This document shows, piece by piece, positions 15,085 to 24,168 of a stretch of DNA of 35,541 nucleotides. Positions within the stretch are counted from its first letter, which is position 1; the number at the start of each line of letters is the position of its first letter. Both the position numbers and the translations under genes were made by a program. This stretch comes from Congzhengia sp045576635 (GTDB taxonomy: Bacteria > Bacillota > Clostridia > UBA1381 > UBA9506): assembly GCA_045576635.1 (NCBI GenBank), contig JAZNGT010000042.1, positions 1 to 35,541 of the forward strand, written 5' to 3'. The notes under the pieces are model-generated. The model was not told the DNA's origin, made no database searches, and saw only the letters and a list, made by a program, of their open reading frames with translations.

Positions 15085-16389
15085 ATGAAAGCAACGGTAA
15101 TAGGCGGAGGACTTGCCGGCTGTGAGGCGGCATGGCAACTTGCCAAAAGAAAAATTAAAGTCACACTTTATGAAATGAAACCAAAGGTAAAAACACCTGC
15201 GCACCATCTGGAATATTTGGGCGAACTTGTTTGTTCCAATTCGTTAAGGGCAGACACGTTAGAAAACGGCGCAGGACTTTTAAAGGCAGAGATGCGGCTT
15301 TTAGGCTCTTTGGTGACAGAATGTGCAGACAAAACAAAAGTCCCCGCAGGGGGCGCGTTGGCGGTTGACAGAGTTGGCTTTGCCAAAATGATGACAGAAA
15401 AAATAAAAGAAAATCCGTACATTACCGTAGTCGAAAAAGAAATTACCGAAATTCCGGATGACGATTGTGTCGTGGTTGCCACGGGACCTTTGACTTCTGA
15501 TAAACTCTCAGAAAGCATCGGCGAATTTTTCGGAAACGATTATATGTATTTTTACGATGCTGCAGCGCCCATTGTAACATTAGAATCCATCGATTTAAAC
15601 AAGGTTTACAGAAAGGCGCGATACGACAAGGGTACGGCAGATTACTTAAACTGCCCCATGACAAAAGAAGAGTATGAGGCATTTTACGATGCGCTTATTC
15701 ACGCAGAATGTGCACATCTTAAAGAATTTGAAAATGACAAGGTGTTTGAAGGTTGTATGCCTGTTGAGGTTATGGCAAAAAGGGGAGCGCACACGCTAAC
15801 ATTCGGTCCTTTAAAACCGGTAGGATTAGAGCACCCCGAAACGGGAGAACGCTATTTTGCCGTTGTCCAACTTCGTCAGGACAACAAAGAGGGAACGCTT
15901 TACAATATCGTGGGGTTTCAGACGCACCTTACTTTTCCGGAGCAAAAACGCGTATTTTCTATGATTCCGGGATTAGAGCATGCTGAATTTATGCGCTACG
16001 GTGTTATGCATAGAAATACCTACATCCATTCTCCGAAAAAACTTACGGCAACGTATGAAACCGTAAAGCGAAAAGGTCTTTTCTTTGCAGGACAGATGAC
16101 GGGAGTGGAAGGATATGTAGAATCGGCATCCTCCGGTATTGTGGCAGGTATCAATGCGGCGCGGTATTTAGAAGAAAAAGAACCGCTTGTATTTCCGACG
16201 ACGACTGCAACCGGTGCGCTTTCAAATTATATTTCTACATTTGCAGGCGACGATTTTCAGCCGATGAACATAAACTTCGGCATTATTGACGGCTTAAATG
16301 AACGCATTAAAAACAAGCGCGAACGATACGCAAAAATTTCAGAAAGAGCGCTTTTTGTTATGCGCGAAATCATAGAGAGGGAATTATGA
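15085..16389 (+). CDS. trmFO: Folate/FAD-dependent tRNA-(uracil-54-C5)-methyltransferase TrmFO
   Basis: Flavoprotein that forms ribothymidine at position 54 of tRNA using methylenetetrahydrofolate, the Firmicutes alternative to SAM-dependent TrmA. The 434 residues start with the FAD-binding GGGLAGCEAAWQLAKR motif and carry CSNSLR, MYFYDAAAPIV, LNCPMTKEEYEAFY and the C-terminal GQMTGVEGYVESASSG. The start is the ATG at 15085, one base after the upstream stop, with AAGGGAAG before it; an extension to 15049 overlaps the DUF2156 gene and lacks family similarity. Its end overlaps the helicase start in an ATGA. Confidence 0.96.
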   Translation: MKATVIGGGLAGCEAAWQLAKRKIKVTLYEMKPKVKTPAHHLEYLGELVCSNSLRADTLENGAGLLKAEMRLLGSLVTECADKTKVPAGGALAVDRVGFAKMMTEKIKENPYITVVEKEITEIPDDDCVVVATGPLTSDKLSESIGEFFGNDYMYFYDAAAPIVTLESIDLNKVYRKARYDKGTADYLNCPMTKEEYEAFYDALIHAECAHLKEFENDKVFEGCMPVEVMAKRGAHTLTFGPLKPVGLEHPETGERYFAVVQLRQDNKEGTLYNIVGFQTHLTFPEQKRVFSMIPGLEHAEFMRYGVMHRNTYIHSPKKLTATYETVKRKGLFFAGQMTGVEGYVESASSGIVAGINAARYLEEKEPLVFPTTTATGALSNYISTFAGDDFQPMNINFGIIDGLNERIKNKRERYAKISERALFVMREIIEREL

Positions 16390-18584
16390 ATCTTACACAG
16401 TTTAATGAAAGACAACGGGAAGCAATTGTAAGTGCTGACGGTCCGCTTTTGATTCTGGCGGGCGCGGGAAGCGGTAAAACTACCGTTGTTGTAAACAAAA
16501 TTGCATACATACTGGAAAAAAAGTTAGCACGCCCGTACGAGATTTTAGCCATTACCTTTACGAACAAGGCTGCAAACGAACTCAAAGAGCGTGTAGAACG
16601 TATTTTAGAAGAAGGTGCAGACGGTTTGTGGCTCGGTACGTTTCACTCTGTCTGCATGAAAATTCTGCGCAAAAACATCACAAAACTCGGCTATTCGAAT
16701 GACTTTTTAATTTACGATTCGCAGGACCAGAAAACGCTTATTAAGCGGTGTTTAAAAGAACTTTCAATGGATGAAAAAACATTTCCGCCAAAATCTATGC
16801 TTTCTGAAATTTCGGCTGCAAAGGACAACTTAATGGAGCCGGATGTGTTTTTGGCGGCATACCAGGGCGATTTTAGAAAAACGAAAGTAGGAGAACTTTA
16901 TAAACTCTATCAAAAGAGGCTTTTTGAAGCCAATGCATTAGACTTTGACGATATCATTATTCTGACTGTCAAACTGTTTTCTGTGGATAATGAAGTGCTC
17001 GAATATTATCAGAATAAGTTTAAATACGTTTTTGTGGACGAGTATCAGGATACCAACAACGCACAGTATCTTTTAACGAGTCAACTCGCGGGCAAATATA
17101 AAAACATTTGCGTGGTGGGTGATGATGACCAGAGTATTTATAAATTCCGCGGTGCAAACATCAACAATATTTTAGACTTTGAAAAGGATTTTGAAAATGC
17201 GAAAGTGATAAAACTCGAACAGAATTATCGTTCCACACAACATATTTTAGATGCTGCAAATGCAATGATAGCAAACAATGCCGGAAGAAAGGGAAAAGAA
17301 CTCTGGACCAATCGCGGCGATGGCGAAAAGATTTTCCTTTTTGAAGCAAACAACGAGTATGACGAAGCGGATTATATTGCAAAATCCATAGAAAAAAGCG
17401 TCGAAAAAGATGGATTTTCCTATTCCGATTGCGCTATCCTTTATCGTACAAATGCACAGTCTCGTGTGCTAGAAACAACGCTATCCGGTCGTGGCATTCC
17501 GTATCGCGTGCTTGCAGGACTTCGCTTTTACGACCGAAAAGAAATCAAAGATTTACTCTCGTATTTAAGACTTGTGTTTAACCCCAATGACAACTTGTCT
17601 TTGATTCGTGTAGTAAACGAGCCATCACGAAAAATCGGCGTAACCACAGTAGAAAAAGTGGCGAGCGTCGCAGCACAAAACGGCATCAGTATGTTTTCTG
17701 CAATGGAGCAGGCAGAAAAGTTTCCGGAACTTTTAAAGACGGCTGAAAAGTTAAAAGAATTTACAAAACTGATACTAGGTGTAAAAGAAGATGTTTCAGA
17801 ATCTACACCGTCAAAAATGTTAGAGGAACTTTACAAAAGGTCCGGCTATATGGATATGCTTTTATCGGAAAACTCCGTCGAAAACCAGACGAGAATTGAA
17901 AATATTCACGAATTTATTTTGTCGGCAGAGGAATACGAAAAGGAAAGCGAAGAGCCGACGCTGTTTGAATTTTTGGAAAACACTGCGCTCGTTGCAGATG
18001 TAGATAACTACGATGCATCGCAGGATAGCGTGGTACTTATGACACTTCACTCCGCCAAGGGGTTGGAGTTTCCCGTGGTGTTTATGTGCGGCATGGAAGA
18101 AGGCCTTTTCCCCGGACAACGCTCGTTGTATTCGGAAGATGAAATCGAAGAAGAAAGACGCCTTTGTTATGTGGGTATTACAAGAGCAAAAAAGCGCTTG
18201 ACGCTTTCTTATGCAATCAGGCGTTCTATGTACGGTGGCTCAATGTACGCAAAACCGTCGCGCTTTTTAAACGAAATTCCGAAAAAATATACAGAAACGA
18301 TTTCTCTGGATGGCGGCGTAAAAAGAGATGTGTTTGGAAACGCGAATACAAAAAGTCAGACAGATTTGTTCCGTGAAATTTTTGAACGGAAAAGCGAAAG
18401 CAGCATAAAAGTCCCTGTGTCTTACGACTTTAAGGCGGGCGACATGGTAGAACACAAAAAATTCGGCAAGGGTATGATTTTGTCGGTTACGCCGGCAGGA
18501 AATGACGTAAAACTTGAAATCGTATTTGACGAAGTGGGAACGAAATCCTTAATGGGCTCATTTGCCCGACTTAAAAAAGTGTAA
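16386..18584 (+). CDS. pcrA: ATP-dependent DNA helicase PcrA/UvrD
   Basis: Superfamily 1A 3'-5' helicase used in repair and in clearing obstacles from DNA. The 732 residues contain the Q-motif FNERQREAI, Walker A AGAGSGKTT (K31), TFTNKAANEL, DEYQDTN, GDDDQSIYKFRGA, QNYRST, the large insert, VLMTLHSAKGLEFPVVF and YVGITRAKKRL. It ends in a C-terminal Tudor-like domain (GDMVEHKKFGKGMI) that contacts RNA polymerase in PcrA. It is the last gene of the oapA-to-pcrA run, coupled to trmFO by a 4-base overlap and closed by a strong terminator. In many Firmicutes pcrA is followed by ligA; not here. Confidence 0.96.
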   Translation: MNLTQFNERQREAIVSADGPLLILAGAGSGKTTVVVNKIAYILEKKLARPYEILAITFTNKAANELKERVERILEEGADGLWLGTFHSVCMKILRKNITKLGYSNDFLIYDSQDQKTLIKRCLKELSMDEKTFPPKSMLSEISAAKDNLMEPDVFLAAYQGDFRKTKVGELYKLYQKRLFEANALDFDDIIILTVKLFSVDNEVLEYYQNKFKYVFVDEYQDTNNAQYLLTSQLAGKYKNICVVGDDDQSIYKFRGANINNILDFEKDFENAKVIKLEQNYRSTQHILDAANAMIANNAGRKGKELWTNRGDGEKIFLFEANNEYDEADYIAKSIEKSVEKDGFSYSDCAILYRTNAQSRVLETTLSGRGIPYRVLAGLRFYDRKEIKDLLSYLRLVFNPNDNLSLIRVVNEPSRKIGVTTVEKVASVAAQNGISMFSAMEQAEKFPELLKTAEKLKEFTKLILGVKEDVSESTPSKMLEELYKRSGYMDMLLSENSVENQTRIENIHEFILSAEEYEKESEEPTLFEFLENTALVADVDNYDASQDSVVLMTLHSAKGLEFPVVFMCGMEEGLFPGQRSLYSEDEIEEERRLCYVGITRAKKRLTLSYAIRRSMYGGSMYAKPSRFLNEIPKKYTETISLDGGVKRDVFGNANTKSQTDLFREIFERKSESSIKVPVSYDFKAGDMVEHKKFGKGMILSVTPAGNDVKLEIVFDEVGTKSLMGSFARLKKV

Positions 18585-18587
18585 CAC

Positions 18588-18630
18588 ATACGGCAGTAAA
18601 AACAATTTTGTTTTTACTGCCGTATTTTTT
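18588..18630 (+). terminator. Terminator of the oapA-pcrA run
   Basis: A perfect 16-bp stem (18588-18603 with 18610-18625) with an AATTTT loop is followed by TTTTT. It lies between convergent pcrA and gpr. On the minus strand the T-run is displaced by about 12 bases, so it works best for pcrA. Confidence 0.9.
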
Positions 18631-19603
18631 ATGAAATATAAAGGGAAATATCTTCAAAGGTAATATCTTTGTGCAGGGCAAAGTTTATGCCGTTGGCAAC
18701 CACTTCTGCCGCTTTGGAGATTAAAATATCAATTTCTTTTGGTGTGGTTAAAAAGTTTGGCATCGCCTTTGAAACAGACTTTTGAATCAGGCGAAATCTT
18801 TCGTCGTCGTCCATCTTTTTAAGCATTTGAAAAAAGGGACTGTTGTCATCGTTTTCTGAAATCAGACTGTTTATAATACAGTCTAACGTGTCATCTGTTA
18901 TGGTTGCTGCATCTACAACAGTGGGGACGCCAACAGCAATGACAGGCACGCTCAAAGTATTTTTTGACAGTTCTTTTCTGTTGTTTCCAACGCCGGCACC
19001 GGGCTGGATACCGGTATCGCAAATCTGAATGGTTTTGAGTATGCGGTCTACGCTTCTTCCTGCCAATGCGTCAATGCAAATAACGGCGCAAGGATTTACT
19101 TTTTTGCATATTCCTTCTATTATTTCGCTCGTTTCAATACCCGTAACACCCAATACGCCGGGCGCAACTGCACATACAGAAGCCAGATTATCCGTAAGCG
19201 CCTCCGGTGCATAACGAAACAAGTGACGCGTAATCATTAAACGGTCTAAAACTTGCGGTCCCAAAGAATCTGAGGTGATACTTCGGTTTCCAAGCCCCAC
19301 AACCAAAACCGGTTTTTCGAGGGGGATTTTTCCTAACATGTTTTTTATTTTTTTTGCCGCACACTTACAGATTTTTTCGTATAGCGTTTTATCAATATAG
19401 CGAAGATCCGGTGTTTCCAAGGTAACGTATGTGCCAATCGGCTTATTGATCCTGCGCTCTGCCTCTTTGTCTTTCACGCAAACACTGGTGACTTTTATAG
19501 AATCCTCGCTTTCGTCAGTTACGGTAATGCCTGTCAATTCTTCGGCTGCTTCCATGAGCAGTTCGTGAGTTTCGAGCGCTAAATCTGTTCGCACAGTTCG
19601 CAT
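18629..19603 (-). CDS. gpr: Spore germination protease GPR
   Basis: Aspartic endopeptidase (family A25) that degrades small acid-soluble proteins when spores germinate. Residues D112 (NRSITSDSLGP) and D178 (CIDALAGRS) are 66 apart, as are D127 and D193 in the Bacillus megaterium enzyme. GPR is made as a zymogen, with the propeptide removed after the RTD of an RTDLA motif; here that motif is at residues 5-9, so the propeptide would be only about 7 residues instead of 15. The ATG at 19603 has GGAGG 8 bases upstream; an in-frame extension to 19654 lacks a site. spoIIP, the usual partner, is absent. This gene is the best evidence that the organism sporulates. Confidence 0.94.
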   Translation of the reverse strand: MRTVRTDLALETHELLMEAAEELTGITVTDESEDSIKVTSVCVKDKEAERRINKPIGTYVTLETPDLRYIDKTLYEKICKCAAKKIKNMLGKIPLEKPVLVVGLGNRSITSDSLGPQVLDRLMITRHLFRYAPEALTDNLASVCAVAPGVLGVTGIETSEIIEGICKKVNPCAVICIDALAGRSVDRILKTIQICDTGIQPGAGVGNNRKELSKNTLSVPVIAVGVPTVVDAATITDDTLDCIINSLISENDDNSPFFQMLKKMDDDERFRLIQKSVSKAMPNFLTTPKEIDILISKAAEVVANGINFALHKDITFEDISLYIS

Positions 19604-19657
19604 AAGATACGCCTCCAATATGATTTTTTTGATGCTATTGTTCACAAAAAGCAAAAA

Positions 19658-19664
19658 TAATATG
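19658..19664 (-). promoter_or_regulatory. Possible sigma-G -10 element for gpr
   Basis: On the minus strand CATATTA matches the forespore sigma-G/sigma-F -10 pattern (CATnnTA), about 55 bp before the gpr start. I could not find a convincing -35 box at the right distance, so this is only suggestive. Confidence 0.3.
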
Positions 19665-19726
19665 TATTTTTTCTAAAAAATTAACTTTTTTTTGGAAAAA
19701 CCCTTTTAAATGGAAGAAAAAAGTGG

Positions 19727-19732
19727 TATGAT
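19727..19732 (+). promoter_or_regulatory. Possible -10 box for metG
   Basis: TATGAT about 36 bp before the metG ATG resembles a vegetative -10 box. The -35 region (around 19703-19709) is poor. No T-box or SAM riboswitch fits in the short leader. Confidence 0.35.
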
Positions 19733-19767
19733 ATAAGGTAAGTAATTATGCATTGGAGGATTATAAG

Positions 19768-21708
19768 ATGTGCAAGGAGAAATTTTATATCACAACTGCC
19801 ATCGCATATACATCTAGAAAGCCCCATATTGGTAACACCTTTGAGGTGGTTTTTACAGATGCTATCGCAAGATTTAAAAAAGAAATGGGCTATGACGTGT
19901 TTTTTCTGACCGGTACCGACGAACACGGACAGAAAATTCAGATAGAGGCTGAAAAACAGGGAATTACACCCAAGGCATATGTAGATAAAGTTGCGGGTGA
20001 AATCCGTGAAATCTGGGATTTAATGAACGCAGATTATGATAAGTTCATAAGAACAACAGATGATTATCACGAAACCTCTGTTCAGCATATCTTTAAAAAA
20101 CTTTACGAAAAAGGCGATATCTATAAAGGAGAATACGAGGGATGGTACTGCGTGCCCTGCGAATCTTTCTTTACAGAAAGCCAACTTGTTGATGGTTGCT
20201 GCCCCGATTGCGGCAGAGAAGTTAAAAAGACAAAAGAAGAAGCATACTTCTTTAAAATGGCAAAATATCAGGATGCCTTAATGAAGCACATTGAAGAAAA
20301 TCCTGATTTTATAAAACCTGAAAGCCGCAAAAAAGAAATGGTAAACAATTTCTTAAAGCCTGGACTTCAGGACCTCTGTGTATCGAGAACCTCGTTTAGT
20401 TGGGGTATTCCCGTAGACTTTGACCCCGGTCATGTAGTGTACGTTTGGATGGATGCGCTGACAAACTATATCACGGCGCTTGGATACGATCCCGAAAAAG
20501 AAAATACAGAACTCTTTCAAAAGAACTGGCCGTGTGATGTTCACATTATCGGAAAAGATATTTTAAGATTCCATACAATTTACTGGCCGATTTTCTTAAT
20601 GGCGCTTGGTCTTCCGCTTCCGAAGCAGGTGTTCGGTCACCCGTGGCTTTTGTCGGGAACAGATAAAATGAGTAAATCCAAAGGCAACGTAATGTACGCA
20701 GATGATTTGGCAGACCTTTTCGGCGTAGATGCTATTCGCTATTATCTTTTAAAGGAAATGCCTTATGCACAGGACGGAACGATTACGTATGAAAATATCA
20801 TTTCGCGCTTTAACGGCGATCTTGCCAATACACTCGGCAATTTGGTAAACAGAACGGTTGCGATGGTGCAAAAATACTTTGGCGGCGTTATCCCGAATTC
20901 CTGTCACGGAGAATTTGACGATGAACTTAAAAAGGTTGCACTTTCTTCTGCACGTATGGTTACCGAAAAAATGAACGAATACAAAACGTCAGATGCTTTG
21001 GAAGAAATTATGACACTTGCGCGTCGTTCGAATAAATATATTGATGAAACAATGCCCTGGGCGCTTGCAAAAGATGAAGAGAAAAAAGAAAGATTGGGCG
21101 GCGTTTTGTATAACCTTATAGAGAGCATTCGCTTTATCGGCGTACTTTTAAAGCCCTTTATGCCGGCTACCGCAGAGAGTATTTTTGAGCAAATTAATGC
21201 AAAAGATACGGCATGGGAAAGTTTAAAAGAATTTGGAAAAACCGTATCAGGCGAAAGCGTTGGCGAGGGAAAACCGCTCTTTAACAGAATTGATGAAGCA
21301 AAAAAATTAAAAGAGATTGAAGAAAATATAGAAAAGAAAGCAGAACCGAAGAAAGAAGAGAAGGAAGAAAAACCTTCGGAAGAAAACTACATTTCGATTG
21401 ACGATTTTGCCAAAGTAGAATTAAAGGTTGGTCTTGTGTTAGAATCGAAAAGAGTAGAAGGCGCAGATAAACTTTTGGTTTCCAAAATCAAAATCGGCGA
21501 CGAAGTAAGGCAGATTGTATCGGGTATCGCATCATTTTATGCACCGGAAGACTTTGTAGGCAAAAAGGTTGCTGTAGTGACGAATCTAAAACCTGTTAAA
21601 CTTCGCGGCGTTTTGTCAGAGGGTATGATTCTGGCGGCAGGCGACAAAAAGAATTTGGCGCTTTTGTCACCAGACAGCGACATTTTAGATGGCACAGTAA
21701 TCGGTTAA
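19768..21708 (+). CDS. metG: Methionyl-tRNA synthetase
   Basis: Class I synthetase of 646 residues. It has the HIGH-equivalent PHIGN near the N terminus, a zinc-knuckle insertion with paired cysteines (CVPCES and CCPDCG), KMSKS at residues 300-304, the anticodon-binding helical domain, a charged Lys/Glu linker (about 525-545), and a C-terminal EMAP/OB-fold tRNA-binding domain (about 547-646, starting ISIDDFAKVELKVG). The fused tRNA-binding domain is the usual Firmicutes arrangement. The start is the ATG at 19768, 8 bases after GGAGG; the in-frame TTG at 19753 lies at the ribosome-binding site itself. Confidence 0.97.
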   Translation: MCKEKFYITTAIAYTSRKPHIGNTFEVVFTDAIARFKKEMGYDVFFLTGTDEHGQKIQIEAEKQGITPKAYVDKVAGEIREIWDLMNADYDKFIRTTDDYHETSVQHIFKKLYEKGDIYKGEYEGWYCVPCESFFTESQLVDGCCPDCGREVKKTKEEAYFFKMAKYQDALMKHIEENPDFIKPESRKKEMVNNFLKPGLQDLCVSRTSFSWGIPVDFDPGHVVYVWMDALTNYITALGYDPEKENTELFQKNWPCDVHIIGKDILRFHTIYWPIFLMALGLPLPKQVFGHPWLLSGTDKMSKSKGNVMYADDLADLFGVDAIRYYLLKEMPYAQDGTITYENIISRFNGDLANTLGNLVNRTVAMVQKYFGGVIPNSCHGEFDDELKKVALSSARMVTEKMNEYKTSDALEEIMTLARRSNKYIDETMPWALAKDEEKKERLGGVLYNLIESIRFIGVLLKPFMPATAESIFEQINAKDTAWESLKEFGKTVSGESVGEGKPLFNRIDEAKKLKEIEENIEKKAEPKKEEKEEKPSEENYISIDDFAKVELKVGLVLESKRVEGADKLLVSKIKIGDEVRQIVSGIASFYAPEDFVGKKVAVVTNLKPVKLRGVLSEGMILAAGDKKNLALLSPDSDILDGTVIG

Positions 21709-21711
21709 AAA

Positions 21712-21730
21712 GGGAAGTTTTACGCTTCCC
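21712..21730 (+). terminator. Weak hairpin after metG
   Basis: GGGAAG (21712-21717) pairs with CTTCCC (21725-21730) around a 7-base loop, followed by CTTATCATGTTTAT. The stem is short and the U-tract poor, so termination before pta is probably incomplete. Confidence 0.4.
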
Positions 21731-21781
21731 CTTATCATGTTTATAATTTAATTACATACATAAAGGGAGGAAACACTTGTT

Positions 21782-22780
21782 ATGAGTAAGTTCTTAGACA
21801 GAATTAAAGAACGTGCAAAACAGGACAAAAAAACAATCGTATTGGCAGAGGGTGAGGACCTTCGTACCGTCCAGGCGGCAGAAATGATCTTAAAAGAGGG
21901 TATCGCAAATATCATCCTTTTGGGAAACAAGGAAAAAATCGCAGAACTTTCCATGGGACTCGATATTTCCGAAGCACAGATTTTAGACCCTGTGACAGAC
22001 GAAAAGAGACAGGAATTTGCAGACGCTTTTTATGAAATGAGAAAAGCAAAGGGCATGACACCTGAAAAAGCATATGAAATTATGCAAGATCCGCTTTATT
22101 TTGGCGTTATGATGGTAAAACAGGGCTTGGCTGACGGTCAGGTTGCAGGTGCGGTAAATTCTACATCCAACGTACTTCGTCCCTGCTTACAGATTTTAAA
22201 AACAGCACCGGGAACAAAGTTAGTCAGTGCATTCTTCGTAATGGTTGTACCGGATTGTGAGTTTGGTCACAACGGAACATTCATTTATGCAGATAGCGGC
22301 TTAAACGAAAATCCTGATGCAGATGCAGTTTCTGAAATTGCGATTTCTTCTGCGGATTCCTTTAAAGCACTCATCGAGGCAGATCCTGCCGTTGCAATGC
22401 TTTCATATTCTTCGTACGGCAGTGCAAAGAGTGAATTGGTTGACAAAATGCAACTTGCAACAAAACTTGCAAAAGAAAAACGCCCTGATATTTTATTAGA
22501 CGGCGAACTTCAGGCAGATGCTGCAATTGTACCGTCTGTTGGTGCATCCAAAGCCCCCGGCTCACCGGTTGCAGGTAAAGCAAATGTTTTGGTGTTCCCT
22601 GACTTAAACGTAGGTAACATTGCATACAAATTAACGCAGCGCTTAGCAAAAGCAGAAGCATACGGCCCGATTACCCAGGGTATTGCAAAGCCGTGTAACG
22701 ACTTATCACGCGGATGCTCGGCAGAAGATATCGTTGGTGTTTGCGCTATTACTTGTGTTCAGGCACAAATGCAGAAATAA
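21782..22780 (+). CDS. pta: Phosphate acetyltransferase
   Basis: Converts acetyl-CoA and phosphate to acetyl phosphate, the first step of acetate production with ATP gain. The 332-residue length is that of the short, single-domain clostridial form lacking the N-terminal regulatory domain of enterobacterial Pta. Typical segments are TIVLAEGEDLRTVQAAE, GAVNSTSNVLRPCLQ, SAFFVMVVPDC, ELQADAAIVPSV and NVLVFPDLNVGNIAYKL. GGGAGG sits about 10 bases before the ATG. It is followed by ackA after 51 bp and they form the standard pta-ackA pair. Confidence 0.97.
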   Translation: MSKFLDRIKERAKQDKKTIVLAEGEDLRTVQAAEMILKEGIANIILLGNKEKIAELSMGLDISEAQILDPVTDEKRQEFADAFYEMRKAKGMTPEKAYEIMQDPLYFGVMMVKQGLADGQVAGAVNSTSNVLRPCLQILKTAPGTKLVSAFFVMVVPDCEFGHNGTFIYADSGLNENPDADAVSEIAISSADSFKALIEADPAVAMLSYSSYGSAKSELVDKMQLATKLAKEKRPDILLDGELQADAAIVPSVGASKAPGSPVAGKANVLVFPDLNVGNIAYKLTQRLAKAEAYGPITQGIAKPCNDLSRGCSAEDIVGVCAITCVQAQMQK

Positions 22781-22831
22781 TACATACACAATTTAAAATT
22801 GCCGAATGGCAGAAAGGGTTAGGAATTTAAT

Positions 22832-24031
22832 ATGAACGTTTTAGTAATTAATGCCGGAAGTTCCTCATTAAAGTATAAACTCATTGATATGGACAACGAA
22901 AACGTACTTGCAAAAGGTCTTTGCGAACGTATCGGTCTTGACCAGTCAAGACTGAAACACACACCCGGCGAAAATGATACAGTTGTAATCGAAAAAGATA
23001 TGCCCAATCACGGCGTGGCAATTCAGCTTGTGCTTGCTGCTCTTACCGATAAAGAACACGGCGTAATCGCTGATATGAGCGAAATCTCTGCGGTTGGTCA
23101 CAGAGTTGTACACGGCGGTGAATATTTTAGCGGCAGCGTGCTTTTAACAGATGATGTTAAAAAAGCAGTTACAGAGTGTAATGCGTTGGCGCCTCTCCAT
23201 AACCCTGCAAACTTAATCGGTATTGCAGCGTGTGAAGAAGCAATGCCCGGTGTACCGAATGTTGGTGTATTTGATACTGCATTCCACCAGACAATGCCGC
23301 CGGAAAGTTATATGTACGGTATTCCTTACGAATATTATGAAAAATATAAAATCAGAAAGTACGGTTTCCACGGAACATCCCACAACTATGTTGCGCACAA
23401 AGCAGCAGAACTTTGCGGAAAGCCGATTGAAGAACTTAAAATTATTACCTGTCACTTAGGTAATGGTTCTTCCATTGCAGCAGTGAAAAACGGAAAAGTA
23501 GTAGATACCTCCATGGGCTTTACTCCCCTTGACGGTTTGGTAATGGGTACTCGTTCCGGTTCGATTGACCCTGCGGTAATTCCGTTCTTAGTAAAGAATG
23601 AAGGCATTACAGTAGAAGAAGTGGACACAATTTTAAACAAAAAATCCGGTGTTGCAGGTGTTTCCGGCGTTGGCAGTGATTTCCGTGACTTATCTGCCGC
23701 GGCAGAAAGCGGAAACAAACGTGCTAAACTTGCACTTGATATGTTTGCAAACGGCGTAAAAAGTTATATCGGCAGATATGCATCCATCATGGGTGGCGTA
23801 GATGTTGTTACCTTTGCAGGTGGTATCGGTGAAAACGACTGCGATATGCGTGCACAGATTTTAGAGGGTCAGGAATTTATGGGAATCAAAATTGACCTTG
23901 CCAAAAACAAGGTACGCGGCACAGAAACCGAAATTACAGGTGAAGGCGCACGCGTAAGAGCGTTCGTTATACCCACAGATGAAGAACTTACCATCGCAAG
24001 AGATACAAAGAAAATTGTAGAAGGCAAATAA
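22832..24031 (+). CDS. ackA: Acetate kinase
   Basis: Transfers the phosphoryl group of acetyl phosphate to ADP, giving acetate and ATP. All 399 residues are present, with the N-terminal signature VLVINAGSSSLKYKL, GHRVVHGG, KYGFHGTSHNYVA, CHLGNGSS, the second signature MGFTPLDGLVMGTRSG and the adenosine loop TFAGGIGEN. TTAGGAAT provides a modest ribosome-binding site. With pta it marks fermentative energy conservation. The usual clostridial downstream genes yceD and rpmF are not here. Confidence 0.97.
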   Translation: MNVLVINAGSSSLKYKLIDMDNENVLAKGLCERIGLDQSRLKHTPGENDTVVIEKDMPNHGVAIQLVLAALTDKEHGVIADMSEISAVGHRVVHGGEYFSGSVLLTDDVKKAVTECNALAPLHNPANLIGIAACEEAMPGVPNVGVFDTAFHQTMPPESYMYGIPYEYYEKYKIRKYGFHGTSHNYVAHKAAELCGKPIEELKIITCHLGNGSSIAAVKNGKVVDTSMGFTPLDGLVMGTRSGSIDPAVIPFLVKNEGITVEEVDTILNKKSGVAGVSGVGSDFRDLSAAAESGNKRAKLALDMFANGVKSYIGRYASIMGGVDVVTFAGGIGENDCDMRAQILEGQEFMGIKIDLAKNKVRGTETEITGEGARVRAFVIPTDEELTIARDTKKIVEGK

Positions 24032-24047
24032 AAGAGGGTGTAGCAAA

Positions 24048-24113
24048 ATGCGCACACCACACAAGGCAAAGAAAACGCATAACAAATTCTTTCTGATATG
24101 CCTTAAAAGTTAA
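24048..24113 (+). CDS. Possible 21-residue micro-ORF downstream of ackA
   Basis: An ATG at 24048 lies 9 bases after GAGGG and opens a 21-codon frame with a basic N-terminal half (several Lys, His, Arg) and a short hydrophobic patch (FFLICL). GGTGT (24037-24041) and ACACC (24054-24058) can pair and would hold the ribosome-binding site and start codon in one hairpin. No family is recognised. It may equally be untranslated 3' sequence before the terminator. Confidence 0.2.
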   Translation: MRTPHKAKKTHNKFFLICLKS

Positions 24114-24130
24114 AACAATGTAAAACGTAA

Positions 24131-24168
24131 AGAAGGGATTCGTCATTTGACGAATCCCTTCTTTTTTT
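24131..24168. terminator. Bidirectional terminator between ackA and pgeF
   Basis: A perfect 15-bp inverted repeat (24131-24145 with 24148-24162) is followed by a run of seven T. The innermost pairs must open to form a loop. On the minus strand the run is short (AAAGAAG region), so it mainly serves ackA, but the pgeF stop lies immediately beside it. Confidence 0.88.
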
